Assembly (NCBI GenBank): GCA_029778715.1
Contig: JAKOPT010000011.1
Coordinates: forward strand, 1-58,667
Length of the DNA stretch: 58,667 bases
Origin: Actinomycetes bacterium
GTDB taxonomy: Bacteria; Actinomycetota; Actinomycetes; Actinomycetales; Dermatophilaceae
Direction of reading: 5' to 3'
Part shown: positions 18,186 through 25,572 of the stretch, piece by piece
How the letters are laid out: every line of letters starts with the position of its first letter
Position numbering within the stretch: the stretch's first letter is position 1
Made by a program: the position numbers and the translations under genes
Notes under the pieces: generated by a model
What the model was told of the DNA's origin: nothing
Database searches by the model: none
What the model saw: the letters and a program-made list of their open reading frames with translations, nothing else

Positions 18186-18497
18186 ATGAGTGAGAGCCGC
18201 GATCCGCGACTGGTGACCCCGGCGCGAGCGCCCGAGCCGGAGGCGCCGTTCGACCCCCTTCGGCTGTGCATCTTCACGACCGTCGCCCTCCTCGGCTGGT
18301 TGACCGGGCCGGTGGCGGTTCTCGTCTTCGCCATGGTCGGGTTCGCGGGGTACTGGCGGGCCCGGCGGGGTGGGCTGCTCACGAGCAAGTGCTACCTGCG
18401 GGACACCCGGTTGGTGCTGGCCTATCTGGGCGTGATTGCGCTCGCCGCACTCGCCGGGATCGTGGGCTGGTGGATGGGTTACCGCCTGCCGTGGTGA
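18186..18497 (+). CDS. Small two- or three-helix membrane protein
   Basis: A protein of 103 residues beginning 3 bp after the radical SAM gene. The N-terminus is polar. Hydrophobic segments are LRLCIFTTVALLGWLTGPVAVLVFAMVGFAGYW and LVLAYLGVIALAALAGIVGWWMGY, separated by a basic loop (RARRGGLLTSKCYLRDTR). The family is not recognised. It is the last gene of the Lgt-radical SAM operon and may anchor or assist it. Confidence 0.75.
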   Translation: MSESRDPRLVTPARAPEPEAPFDPLRLCIFTTVALLGWLTGPVAVLVFAMVGFAGYWRARRGGLLTSKCYLRDTRLVLAYLGVIALAALAGIVGWWMGYRLPW

Positions 18498-18501
18498 CCG
18501 T

Positions 18502-19077
18502 TCAGCGGGTCGACTTGCGGGCTCGGTAGGCCGCGGCGTGCGTTCGGTTGGCGCAGGCGGTGTCGCAGAACTTGCGAGAATGGTTCTTGGACAGGTCGAT
18601 GAGGACGCTGTCGCAATCGGCGGCGATGCAGACCTTGAGCCGGTCGGTCTGTTCGGCGCGGATGAGATCGACCAGAGCCATCGCCGCCTCGACGGCCACC
18701 CGGGTGGCGAACGGCGCGTCGATCGGCACGGCATGGATATGCCAGCCGAAGTTGTCGTGCCGGGCCAGTTGGGGAAGGGCTCGGTAGTCGCGCAGGAGGG
18801 CGTTGACGCGGTCGACGAGGTCGGCCTCGCCGCGGCGCGCCACCGCCCAGAGGTCGTGGAGGGTATGCCGCACCGCATGCAGGTCGGCGAGGTCGCCGGC
18901 GGTGGCCGGCCGGGTCCCGGTCCACTGCCAGGTCCGGTAGAAATCGAGAGCCTGGGCGATGCTGCCGAGATCCTCGGCTCGGGAGGCTCCGAGGCCGGGG
19001 GTGGTGTTGACGAAGGCGGCTAGCGCGTCGAGTTCGAACTCCGTATCAGGGGTAAAGACCCAGTTGACTCCTGACAT
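18502..19077 (-). CDS. CGNR zinc-finger regulator (ABATE domain)
   Basis: A protein of about 191 residues. The N-terminal ABATE-like part (FELDALAAFVNTTPG) is followed by a helical middle. The C-terminal CGNR zinc finger reads CIAADCDSVLIDLSKNHSRKFCDTACANRTHAAAYRAR, with four spaced cysteines and the CxNR end. Such proteins are treated as stress-type transcription regulators. ATG 19077 has an AAGG seven bases upstream; ATG 19095 is possible. The frame further out to 19416 is not credible. It converges on the Lgt operon, 4 bp apart, and is divergent from the EamA gene. Confidence 0.85.
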   Translation of the reverse strand: MSGVNWVFTPDTEFELDALAAFVNTTPGLGASRAEDLGSIAQALDFYRTWQWTGTRPATAGDLADLHAVRHTLHDLWAVARRGEADLVDRVNALLRDYRALPQLARHDNFGWHIHAVPIDAPFATRVAVEAAMALVDLIRAEQTDRLKVCIAADCDSVLIDLSKNHSRKFCDTACANRTHAAAYRARKSTR

Positions 19078-19189
19078 GTCGCGCCTTACCGTCATGCCCA
19101 ACAGGGTACTTTGCTCCTGACGCGGCGTGGTGCCGCACGCGCTCGGCATACCGAGCGGCACGGCATACGGACAAGGAAGGGGACGCGGC

Positions 19190-20200
19190 ATGGTCGAGCG
19201 GTTCACCGCCTCGGCAGGGCGGCAACTCGTCGGCGTCGTCCTCGTCGTCGTCGCCTCCTTCGCGTTCGGCACCTCCGGGGCGTTCGCCAAGTCGCTGCTG
19301 CACGCGGGCTGGTCACCGGGGGGCGTGGTCACCTGGCGCGTCGTCCTCGCGGCCGTCGTCATGGTCCCCGTCGCGGGGTATGCCGTCCGCGGCCAGTGGG
19401 CGCTGGTCCGGCGCAACTGGGTGCAGATCCTCGTCTTCGGGCTGGTCGCCGTCGCCGGGTGCCAATTCGCCTACTTCAATGCCGTCGAGCGGCTCTCGGT
19501 GGCGATGGCCCTCCTGCTCGAATACAGCGGCGTCGTCCTCGTCGTCTTCTGGGCCTGGCTGGTGCGCGGCCAGCGCCCGCACCGGCTCACCGTCGCCGGG
19601 ATGGTCTTGGCCGTCGTCGGGTTGCTCTTCGTGCTGCAGGTCTTCTCGGGGTTGCACCTGAGTTGGCTCGGTGTCGCGTGGGGCCTACTCGCCGCCTCCG
19701 GATTGGCGACGTTCTACCTGATGGCCAGTCACGAGCACGGTGACTCGCTGCCGCCGATCACGCTCGCCGGGTTCGGACTCGGGGTCGGCGCCGTCGTGCT
19801 CATCGCTTGTGCCGGCCTCGGCCACATCGACTACACGACCGCCCGCGAGGCCGTGAGCATCGGCGGGTTCCTCGCCCCGTGGTGGGTGCCGGTCGCCGAA
19901 CTCTCCCTCGTCGCCGCCGCCCTCGCCTACGGGGTCGGCGTCGTCGGCACCCGGATGGCCGGCGCCACGGTGTCCTCGTTCGTCGGCCTCACCGAGGTGC
20001 TCTTCGCGATCCTCATCGCCTGGCTCGTCCTCGGCGAACTCCCCACCTGGGGTCAACTGGGCGGCGCCGTCCTCGTCCTCGCCGGCGTGGTCGCCGTGCG
20101 GATCGGCGAGGCGCGGGTCGTGTCGGGCGAACCGGTGGTCGTCGAGTTGCCGGTCGGGCCCACGGAGGAGAGCGGGCGGCATACGGTGCCGATTTCCTGA
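19190..20200 (+). CDS. EamA/DMT family transporter
   Basis: A membrane transporter of about 336 residues with two five-helix EamA halves. The first opens with VGVVLVVVASFAFGTSGAFAKSLLHAGWSPGGVVTWRVVLAA. The second contains GVGVVGTRMAGATVSSFVGLTEVLFAILIAWLVLGELPTWGQLGGAVLVLAGVV, the classic drug/metabolite repeat. The substrate is unknown; relatives export metabolites or amino acids. ATG 19190 follows AAGGAAGGGG. Two CGGCATAC copies 17 bp apart lie just upstream (19144, 19161), where they may overlap the promoter. Confidence 0.9.
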   Translation: MVERFTASAGRQLVGVVLVVVASFAFGTSGAFAKSLLHAGWSPGGVVTWRVVLAAVVMVPVAGYAVRGQWALVRRNWVQILVFGLVAVAGCQFAYFNAVERLSVAMALLLEYSGVVLVVFWAWLVRGQRPHRLTVAGMVLAVVGLLFVLQVFSGLHLSWLGVAWGLLAASGLATFYLMASHEHGDSLPPITLAGFGLGVGAVVLIACAGLGHIDYTTAREAVSIGGFLAPWWVPVAELSLVAAALAYGVGVVGTRMAGATVSSFVGLTEVLFAILIAWLVLGELPTWGQLGGAVLVLAGVVAVRIGEARVVSGEPVVVELPVGPTEESGRHTVPIS

Positions 20201-20471
20201 CCCCTGGGCCGATCGCCTAGACTCAGGCAGTTGCCTCGGCGAGGGACGATGCACCGGCCATTGACGCCCGGCGCCATATGACAGGTCGTCCGTGATCGAC
20301 GCGGTGGTGCCTGACCCGACGGGGTGAGAGCGCTGGCGCGCCGATCAGCCCCCGCCCATGTCCGTGCCGCGTCCCGCGTCGAGGCCCCACCCGCGTGGCA
20401 ACCGTCACGCTCCGTCCCCTTCGGGTCCCGGTCTCCTGCCGGCCCCGTCCCCGTTGTTCCAAGGAGTCCTC

Positions 20472-21086
20472 GTGTCCGAGACCAAGCTCGTCGCCGAGCC
20501 GCGCACCCAGTTCGGCAAGGGCGCGGCCCGCAAGATCCGCCGCGACCACAAGATCCCCGCCGTCATGTACGGCCACGGCGCCAAGCCGATCCACATCACC
20601 TTGCCCGGGCACGACTCGATGATGGCCCTCAAGGCCGCCAACGCGCTGCTCACCATCGTCCTCGGCGACGAGGAGCACCTGGCCCTGGCCAAGGACGTCC
20701 AGCGCGACCCGATCAAGCCGGTCATAGAGCACGTCGACCTCGTCATCGTCCGCCGCGGCGAGAAGGTCACTGTGAGCGTCCCGGTCCACGTCGAGGGCGA
20801 AGCCGCCTCCGACGCCGTCGTCACCACCGACCACACCGAGCTCGAGCTCGAGGTCGAGGCCACCCACATTCCCGAGACGATCGTCGTCTCCGTCGAGGGC
20901 CTGGCCGCCGGCACCCAGATCCTGGCCGGTGCGGTCACCCTGCCCGAGGGCGCGACCCTGGTCACCGCCCCCGAGGCTCTCGTCGTCAACATCACCGCCA
21001 TGGTGTCCGAAGAGGCCCTGTCCGCCGACCTCGCCGGTGAGGGTGCGTCCACCGAGGCCGCCGAGGCGTCGGCCGACGAGGCCTGA
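20472..21086 (+). CDS. rplY: 50S ribosomal protein bL25 (Ctc form)
   Basis: A 5S rRNA-binding protein of about 204 residues with the long, two-domain Ctc/TL5 layout. The N-terminal L25 domain ([33 protein letters not shown]) is followed by a C-terminal beta domain and an acidic Ala/Glu tail. GTG 20472 follows AAGGAG at a good distance; the frame open to 20358 is a leader. A 270-bp leader separates it from the EamA gene and contains a possible -10 (TAGACT near 20217). A strong terminator follows. Confidence 0.95.
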   Translation: MSETKLVAEPRTQFGKGAARKIRRDHKIPAVMYGHGAKPIHITLPGHDSMMALKAANALLTIVLGDEEHLALAKDVQRDPIKPVIEHVDLVIVRRGEKVTVSVPVHVEGEAASDAVVTTDHTELELEVEATHIPETIVVSVEGLAAGTQILAGAVTLPEGATLVTAPEALVVNITAMVSEEALSADLAGEGASTEAAEASADEA

Positions 21087-21106
21087 TCGCCGCTCTTTTC
21101 CGTATG

Positions 21107-21149
21107 CCGCAGCGGCCCGGTTCCCCACTCGGGAACCGGGCCGCTGCGG
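21107..21149 (+). terminator. Terminator after rplY
   Basis: Perfect 19-bp stem from CCGCAGCGGCC...TTCCC to GGGAA...GCTGCGG with a 5-base loop, 20 bp after the stop. A GTATGCCG copy overlaps its left foot (21102-21109). It is the strongest hairpin of the window. Confidence 0.92.
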
Positions 21150-21216
21150 TTCATGGCCCTCGCCCACGGCCTCGCGATGCGTGAACACGACCGGCGGCGC
21201 GGCATACTTGTCGGTT

Positions 21217-21813
21217 GTGACTGACGGACCCTGGGCGATCGTCGGGCTCGGGAACCCCGGCCCGACCTATGCGGGCAACCGCCACAACGTCGGCGCCATG
21301 GTGCTCGACGAACTCGCCCGCCGCGCCCAGGTGAGCCTCAAGGCGCACAAGGCGCGCGCGGTCGTCGCCAGCGCCCGCCTCGGGATGCTCCCCGGCGGCT
21401 TTCCCGGCCCGGCGGTGATCCTCGCGGTGCCCAACTCCTACATGAACGAGTCCGGCGGCCCCACGAAGTCCCTCCTCACCTTCTACTCGATCCCGCCCGA
21501 GCGGCTCGTCGTCATCCACGACGAACTCGACATCCCCGCCGGCGACGTGCGCCTCAAACTCGGCGGCGGCGAAGGCGGCCACAACGGGCTGCGCTCCATC
21601 TCGAACTCGCTGGGCACCAAGGATTATCACCGAGTCCGGGTCGGTATCGGCCGCCCCCCGGGCCGGATGGACCCCGCCGACTTCGTGCTCCGCGACTTCT
21701 CCCCGGTCGAGCGCAAGGACCTGCCCTTCCTCATCGACGATGCCGCCGACGCCGCCGAACTCCTCGTCACGCAGGGACTACTGGCGGCCCAGCAACGGTT
21801 CCACTCCCCGTAG
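21217..21813 (+). CDS. pth: Peptidyl-tRNA hydrolase
   Basis: A cytosolic enzyme of about 198 residues that releases peptidyl groups from stalled tRNAs. Diagnostic motifs are [21 protein letters not shown] (catalytic His), [37 protein letters not shown] (catalytic Asp) and the [19 protein letters not shown] region. GTG 21217 is used; a possible -10 (CATACT, sharing bases with a CGGCATAC copy at 21201) sits 10 bases before it, suggesting a leaderless transcript. The rplY-pth-mfd order is conserved in actinobacteria; here a bacteriocin-like locus separates pth from mfd. Confidence 0.95.
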   Translation: MTDGPWAIVGLGNPGPTYAGNRHNVGAMVLDELARRAQVSLKAHKARAVVASARLGMLPGGFPGPAVILAVPNSYMNESGGPTKSLLTFYSIPPERLVVIHDELDIPAGDVRLKLGGGEGGHNGLRSISNSLGTKDYHRVRVGIGRPPGRMDPADFVLRDFSPVERKDLPFLIDDAADAAELLVTQGLLAAQQRFHSP

Positions 21814-21917
21814 CCCGTTCATCCTGCACACCAATTGCTGTGGTGGTAGCGTGCTGACACGGTCCCTCCGACCGCGCAGGAGGCGACGGGGGGGGAAGGA
21901 AGCAGACCGAAAGGTCG

Positions 21918-22226
21918 GTGCAACGCGTGAGAACAAGAATGCGCAGAATCAGTGTCGCTCTCATGGCTGGTATTTTCATTATCGGAATGGGGGGCGTAGC
22001 AACTGCAGCAAGCGGAGGGGGGGCTATCGGGTATTGCTCCAACTTCCACGTCAACCTCTCGACCGACTCAGCGTCAGGAGCAGTCGCCCACACGATCGGC
22101 AATACCAACTGGAGTTGGTATAACTACTCAAGGACCACGAGGTACAGTTCAAAGAACTCGCCCTATGAATACTACGGCTACAGCACCGGTGGGACGCTCT
22201 ACTCCCTCAACACCTGGTGCTCGTGA
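21918..22226 (+). CDS. Secreted peptide, candidate lactococcin-972-like bacteriocin
   Basis: A precursor of about 102 residues. A Sec signal peptide (MRRISVALMAGIFIIGMGGVATAA, cleavage after AA) leaves a mature chain of about 70 residues rich in Ser, Tyr, Asn and Trp with two cysteines (IGYCSN and NTWCS), including NTNWSWYNYSRT and YEYYGYSTGG. Size, secretion, aromatic/Ser composition and the export genes downstream match lactococcin-972-type loci, although no single diagnostic motif settles it. The start could be GTG 21918, GTG 21927 or ATG 21939; a GAAAGG box precedes the first. Codon use is less GC-rich than neighbours. Confidence 0.6.
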   Translation: MQRVRTRMRRISVALMAGIFIIGMGGVATAASGGGAIGYCSNFHVNLSTDSASGAVAHTIGNTNWSWYNYSRTTRYSSKNSPYEYYGYSTGGTLYSLNTWCS

Positions 22227-22240
22227 GACCTAGCCCGCCG

Positions 22241-22723
22241 ATGAGGAGGGCGGCGGTGGTCGCCGCCCTCCTCATGTGCGCCTCATGTTCGGCGACTCCG
22301 GGGCCGTCGGCGGCCCCAAGCCCAACGAAGTTCGCACCGGATCGGGAGTTGTTCGCCCCCATGATGAAGTCCTGTCTGGAGCGGGCCGGGTACGCCGTCA
22401 CGATCCGCGACGACGGCGGCATCACCGGCAACACCGCACCCGATGGGGTGAAGGGAGCGGAGCTGCAAAAGGCCAATGCGAAATATGATGCAGCCTTGCA
22501 GGCATGCCTCAAGGAGACGGGTTTCGATTTACCGGCCCGCATCAGTCCCGAGGAGGATTACCAGCATTATCTCAAGGTGAATGCCTGTTACCGATCCCTG
22601 GGCTACGACGTCGTAGACCCGACCTTCGAGCAGTTCACCCACGACGGGGGTCCGCGTCGTATGGATGCCCTCCCGAAGGCTGGAGAAGCCTTGAACAAGG
22701 CAATCGCCGCATGCGAGAGATGA
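22241..22723 (+). CDS. Cysteine-containing lipoprotein
   Basis: An exported protein of about 160 residues with a short hydrophobic signal ending in LLMCASCSA; the second Cys is the likely lipidated residue, though Cys at -3 is atypical for a lipobox. The mature part has a Ser/Pro linker, then paired-Cys helices (MMKSCLERAGYAV, ALQACLKETGF, VNACYRSLGYDV, AIAACER). I do not recognise a named family. It overlaps the following adaptor gene, so it probably belongs to the bacteriocin-like locus as an immunity or accessory factor. Confidence 0.7.
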   Translation: MRRAAVVAALLMCASCSATPGPSAAPSPTKFAPDRELFAPMMKSCLERAGYAVTIRDDGGITGNTAPDGVKGAELQKANAKYDAALQACLKETGFDLPARISPEEDYQHYLKVNACYRSLGYDVVDPTFEQFTHDGGPRRMDALPKAGEALNKAIAACER

Positions 22724-23760
22724 TTCGACAACGGTCCCTCTTCGATTCACGCTGGGCCATAGCGCTGGGTGTCGTGACTGTTGCTGCAGTTCTTTTCGCC
22801 GTCGGAATGTTCCTCACCGGCCGCGACGTCACGAAGAGCACCCCAGGCCAGGCGACGGTGGAAGCCAGTCAAGGCACCATTGAAGATTCCCTAGAGGTCA
22901 AGGCCCGGTTTAGCTGGTCCGCGGCGGGACGATTCGACGTCTTAGCCTCCGGGCGTGTGACTGGGAGTGTGTCAGGCGAGGTCGTCCGCGAGGGTGACTC
23001 GATCCTCCTCATTGATGAGCGTCCAGTGACCGCCCTGACCGGCACGGTGCCGGTCTACCGGGACCTCACCGAAGGAGTCCGAGGGGAGGATGTCCGCCAA
23101 CTTCAGGACTTTCTAAGCAGGCACACCCTGTCGCTGTCGGTCGACGGCGTCTTCGGTAGTTCCACATCGCGTGCGGTCCAGCGGTGGAACTCCAGCCGAG
23201 GCTGCGCGTGCGGCTCAAGCGTCCCGGCCGGCTCTATCGTCTTCGTTCCTGAGTTGCCGACCCGGATGCGCGCTGCCGACGGGCTCCGTCTGGGAGCGCC
23301 CGTGCCGAGCCCGGCGCTAGAGGTCGTGGGCCTGCAGCCGAGCGTCTCCGTGACGGTCCAGGCCGGGGAGGCAGCGAGAATCCCCGCAGGAGCGGTCGTC
23401 CGGGTCGCCCTACCTGCCGGCGACGTCCAAGGCAAGGTCGCGGCGGCTGGCATGGATGACGGCAAGGGCGGCGTCGTGTTCCCTGTGGTCCTTGACCACG
23501 CCGATTGCCAAGCCGCCAAGTGTCCCCCACCGAGCAGCGCAGAGGGTGCGTCCACGGTGCCGGCTGTTCTGACTGTGGTCCCGAAGACGAGCGGTGTCCT
23601 CGTCCCTGCGGGAAGTGTCGGGGTGGCGGCCGACGGGGGTGCTTTCGTCACCTTGCCGGACGGTAAACGTGTCGTGGTCACCCTGGGTGCCACAGCCCGA
23701 GGCCTCATCGTGGTGCGGGGGGTTCAATCAGGGACCCGCATTCTCGCGCAGGCTCGCTGA
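22711..23760 (+). CDS. Membrane adaptor with peptidoglycan-binding domain
   Basis: A protein of about 349 residues. One N-terminal transmembrane helix (WAIALGVVTVAAVLFAVGMFLTG) precedes a periplasmic-adaptor-like beta region. A PG_binding_1 domain follows (LTEGVRGEDVRQLQDFLSRHTLSLSVDGVFGSSTSRAVQRW, near 110-150), then HlyD/RND-adaptor-like beta segments ending in GVLVPAGSVGVAADGGAFVTLPDGKRV. Such adaptors accompany MacB-type ABC exporters in actinobacteria and may dock the pump to the cell wall. It overlaps both neighbours; ATG 22720 (ATGA overlap) is an alternative start. Confidence 0.82.
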   Translation: MREMIRQRSLFDSRWAIALGVVTVAAVLFAVGMFLTGRDVTKSTPGQATVEASQGTIEDSLEVKARFSWSAAGRFDVLASGRVTGSVSGEVVREGDSILLIDERPVTALTGTVPVYRDLTEGVRGEDVRQLQDFLSRHTLSLSVDGVFGSSTSRAVQRWNSSRGCACGSSVPAGSIVFVPELPTRMRAADGLRLGAPVPSPALEVVGLQPSVSVTVQAGEAARIPAGAVVRVALPAGDVQGKVAAAGMDDGKGGVVFPVVLDHADCQAAKCPPPSSAEGASTVPAVLTVVPKTSGVLVPAGSVGVAADGGAFVTLPDGKRVVVTLGATARGLIVVRGVQSGTRILAQAR

Positions 23761-24401
23761 TGCTCCTCACGACTCACGGTCTCGGGATCGGTCACACCAA
23801 GGGGCGGCCGCTGCTGAGTGACCTTGACATCTCGGTGAGTCAGGCGGAAATCCTCGCGTTGACGGGTCGGTCCGGCTCGGGGAAATCGACGCTGCTCTAC
23901 ACTCTGGGCACCCTGATGCGTCCGTTAGTCGGCGAGGTCGTCATCGAGGGGGAGCCCGTCACTACCTGGCCGCAGGCGCGGCAAGCAGCCTTCCGGGCAC
24001 GAAGGCTAGGGTTCGTTTTCCAGGATGCACTTCTCGATGCCGGCCGGTCGGTCATCGACTCTGTCACGGAGGCTTCGCTGTATGCCGGGGTGTCCCGGGG
24101 GTCGGTTCACCAGCGCGCGCTCGAACTCCTGTCGAAGCTGGAGGTCACCGATCTTGACCGGCGCCGGCCCGGCGAGGTGTCGGGTGGCCAGGCGCAGCGC
24201 ATCGGGGTGGCACGCGCGCTGCTGATGTCTCCGCGCCTGGTGCTGGCAGACGAGCCGACGGGCAACTTGGATCCGCAGTCGGGCGCGGTTGTCTTGAATG
24301 TGCTGCGCGAGTATGCCGACCAGTCCGGATCCGGGGTCGTCATCGCTACCCACGATCCCGTGGTGGTGGGGCTGTGCGATCGCGTGGTCAACCTTCCATG
24401 A
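23760..24401 (+). CDS. ABC transporter ATP-binding protein (MacB/LolD type)
   Basis: An ATPase subunit of 213 residues. Walker A is GRSGSGKSTLL (near 37-47), the Q-loop FVFQDALLD, signature VSGGQAQRIGVARALL, Walker B LVLADEPTGNLD and the H-loop ATHD. The PTGNLD and short length place it in the MacB/LolD group that works with FtsX-like permeases. TGATG overlap with the adaptor and ATGA overlap with the permease show one translationally coupled unit. Proposed role: powering export of, or immunity to, the small peptide encoded upstream. Confidence 0.93.
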   Translation: MLLTTHGLGIGHTKGRPLLSDLDISVSQAEILALTGRSGSGKSTLLYTLGTLMRPLVGEVVIEGEPVTTWPQARQAAFRARRLGFVFQDALLDAGRSVIDSVTEASLYAGVSRGSVHQRALELLSKLEVTDLDRRRPGEVSGGQAQRIGVARALLMSPRLVLADEPTGNLDPQSGAVVLNVLREYADQSGSGVVIATHDPVVVGLCDRVVNLP

Positions 24402-25474
24402 AAGCACGTCTGCTCGTCGGGGAAGCCGTCGCCGACCTCCGGTCGCAGCGCTGGCGAACCGTGCTGCTGATCGGCTCGCTCGCCACCTGCCTCATCCTCC
24501 TCTTCGGCGTCGAATCGCGCGTTGTCCAGACGCGCGCCTCCCTGGATGCGGCGATAGATGCGCCCGGTGCTCGGCTCATCCGGATCACGGCCTATGACAC
24601 TGCGGTGCAGGTGTACCCCCCACAGATCGATGCGCTCCGTTCGCTCTCGGTGGCGCGGGCGGTGTTCGCGATCACGGCACCGGAGGGTGCGCGATCCCGA
24701 GCCACGCCTGCCCTCGGCGACGGGACCGTGCGCTGGTATGAGGGGCTCATACCGCCGCAGACCGCGTCACCGCCCTGCCGAAGCGCCATGGCAGGTCCCC
24801 CGGCGGCTGCGTCGGTCGGGCTGCCGGATGCCGTCGGAGATCTCCGGACCGAGCACGGGATGGTCTCGCTGGGTGGCCTGTGGGCCATCCCCCGCGAACT
24901 GGGCTTCCTGTCCGCAACAGTGCTGGTCAGGGCCTGCGAAGGTGCTCCACCGATGAAGGAACTCGTCATCGTCGTCGACGATCCTCAGCACCTCGAGGCG
25001 GCGACTGCTGCAGGAGTCGCGCTCTTCTCGGCCACGGATGCATCCAAGCTCACGGTGCGCTCCGAGCAGCATGCGCTCGACCAGCAGCGATCGCTACTAC
25101 GGATCGTTGAGGCGGATTCGAGGGCGCTCCAGCGATGGGTGGCCCTCGCCCTCACGGCGATTGCGACACTTCTGCTGGGCTCGTATGTCGTGCAGCGTCG
25201 AAGCGAGTTCGGGCGACGTCGAGCTATCGGGGCAACATCGTCGTGGGTCGCCTGCCTGGTGCTTGTCGAGGCACTCGTCTCTGCCCTGGTCGCCTGTGCC
25301 CTGGGGGTCACCGTCGCTCTAGTCGCGCAGCGAATGCTCATGCCTGGTGGCTTCTCGTGGGCGTTCGCGGCCGGGGCGGCGTGCATGACCCTGGCAGCCA
25401 GCGCCCTTGGGGCGGTCATCCCCGCGTTCCTTGCGGCCTCCGCGGACCCCATCCGGGAAGTTCGCGTCCCCTGA
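24398..25474 (+). CDS. FtsX-like ABC transporter permease (MacB type)
   Basis: A protein of about 358 residues. One N-terminal helix (WRTVLLIGSLATCLILLFGV) is followed by a large extracytoplasmic domain (about 45-240) and three C-terminal helices. The FtsX region reads LALTAIATLLLGSYVVQRRSEFGRRRAIGATSSWVACLVLVEALVSALVACALG. The conserved RRAIGA marks the MacB permease family. ATG 24398 overlaps the ATPase stop. It probably forms a dimeric mechanotransmission exporter with the ATPase and the adaptor at 22711. Confidence 0.88.
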   Translation: MKARLLVGEAVADLRSQRWRTVLLIGSLATCLILLFGVESRVVQTRASLDAAIDAPGARLIRITAYDTAVQVYPPQIDALRSLSVARAVFAITAPEGARSRATPALGDGTVRWYEGLIPPQTASPPCRSAMAGPPAAASVGLPDAVGDLRTEHGMVSLGGLWAIPRELGFLSATVLVRACEGAPPMKELVIVVDDPQHLEAATAAGVALFSATDASKLTVRSEQHALDQQRSLLRIVEADSRALQRWVALALTAIATLLLGSYVVQRRSEFGRRRAIGATSSWVACLVLVEALVSALVACALGVTVALVAQRMLMPGGFSWAFAAGAACMTLAASALGAVIPAFLAASADPIREVRVP

Positions 25475-25572
25475 TCTGCCGGTGATCGGGGCTCCTGTCG
25501 TGAGGCCAAGCGCACCGAAGTTGAGGTCGGCGGGTGGAGGAGCGGCCTTGAGAGGGACCTAGGGTTGTCACG

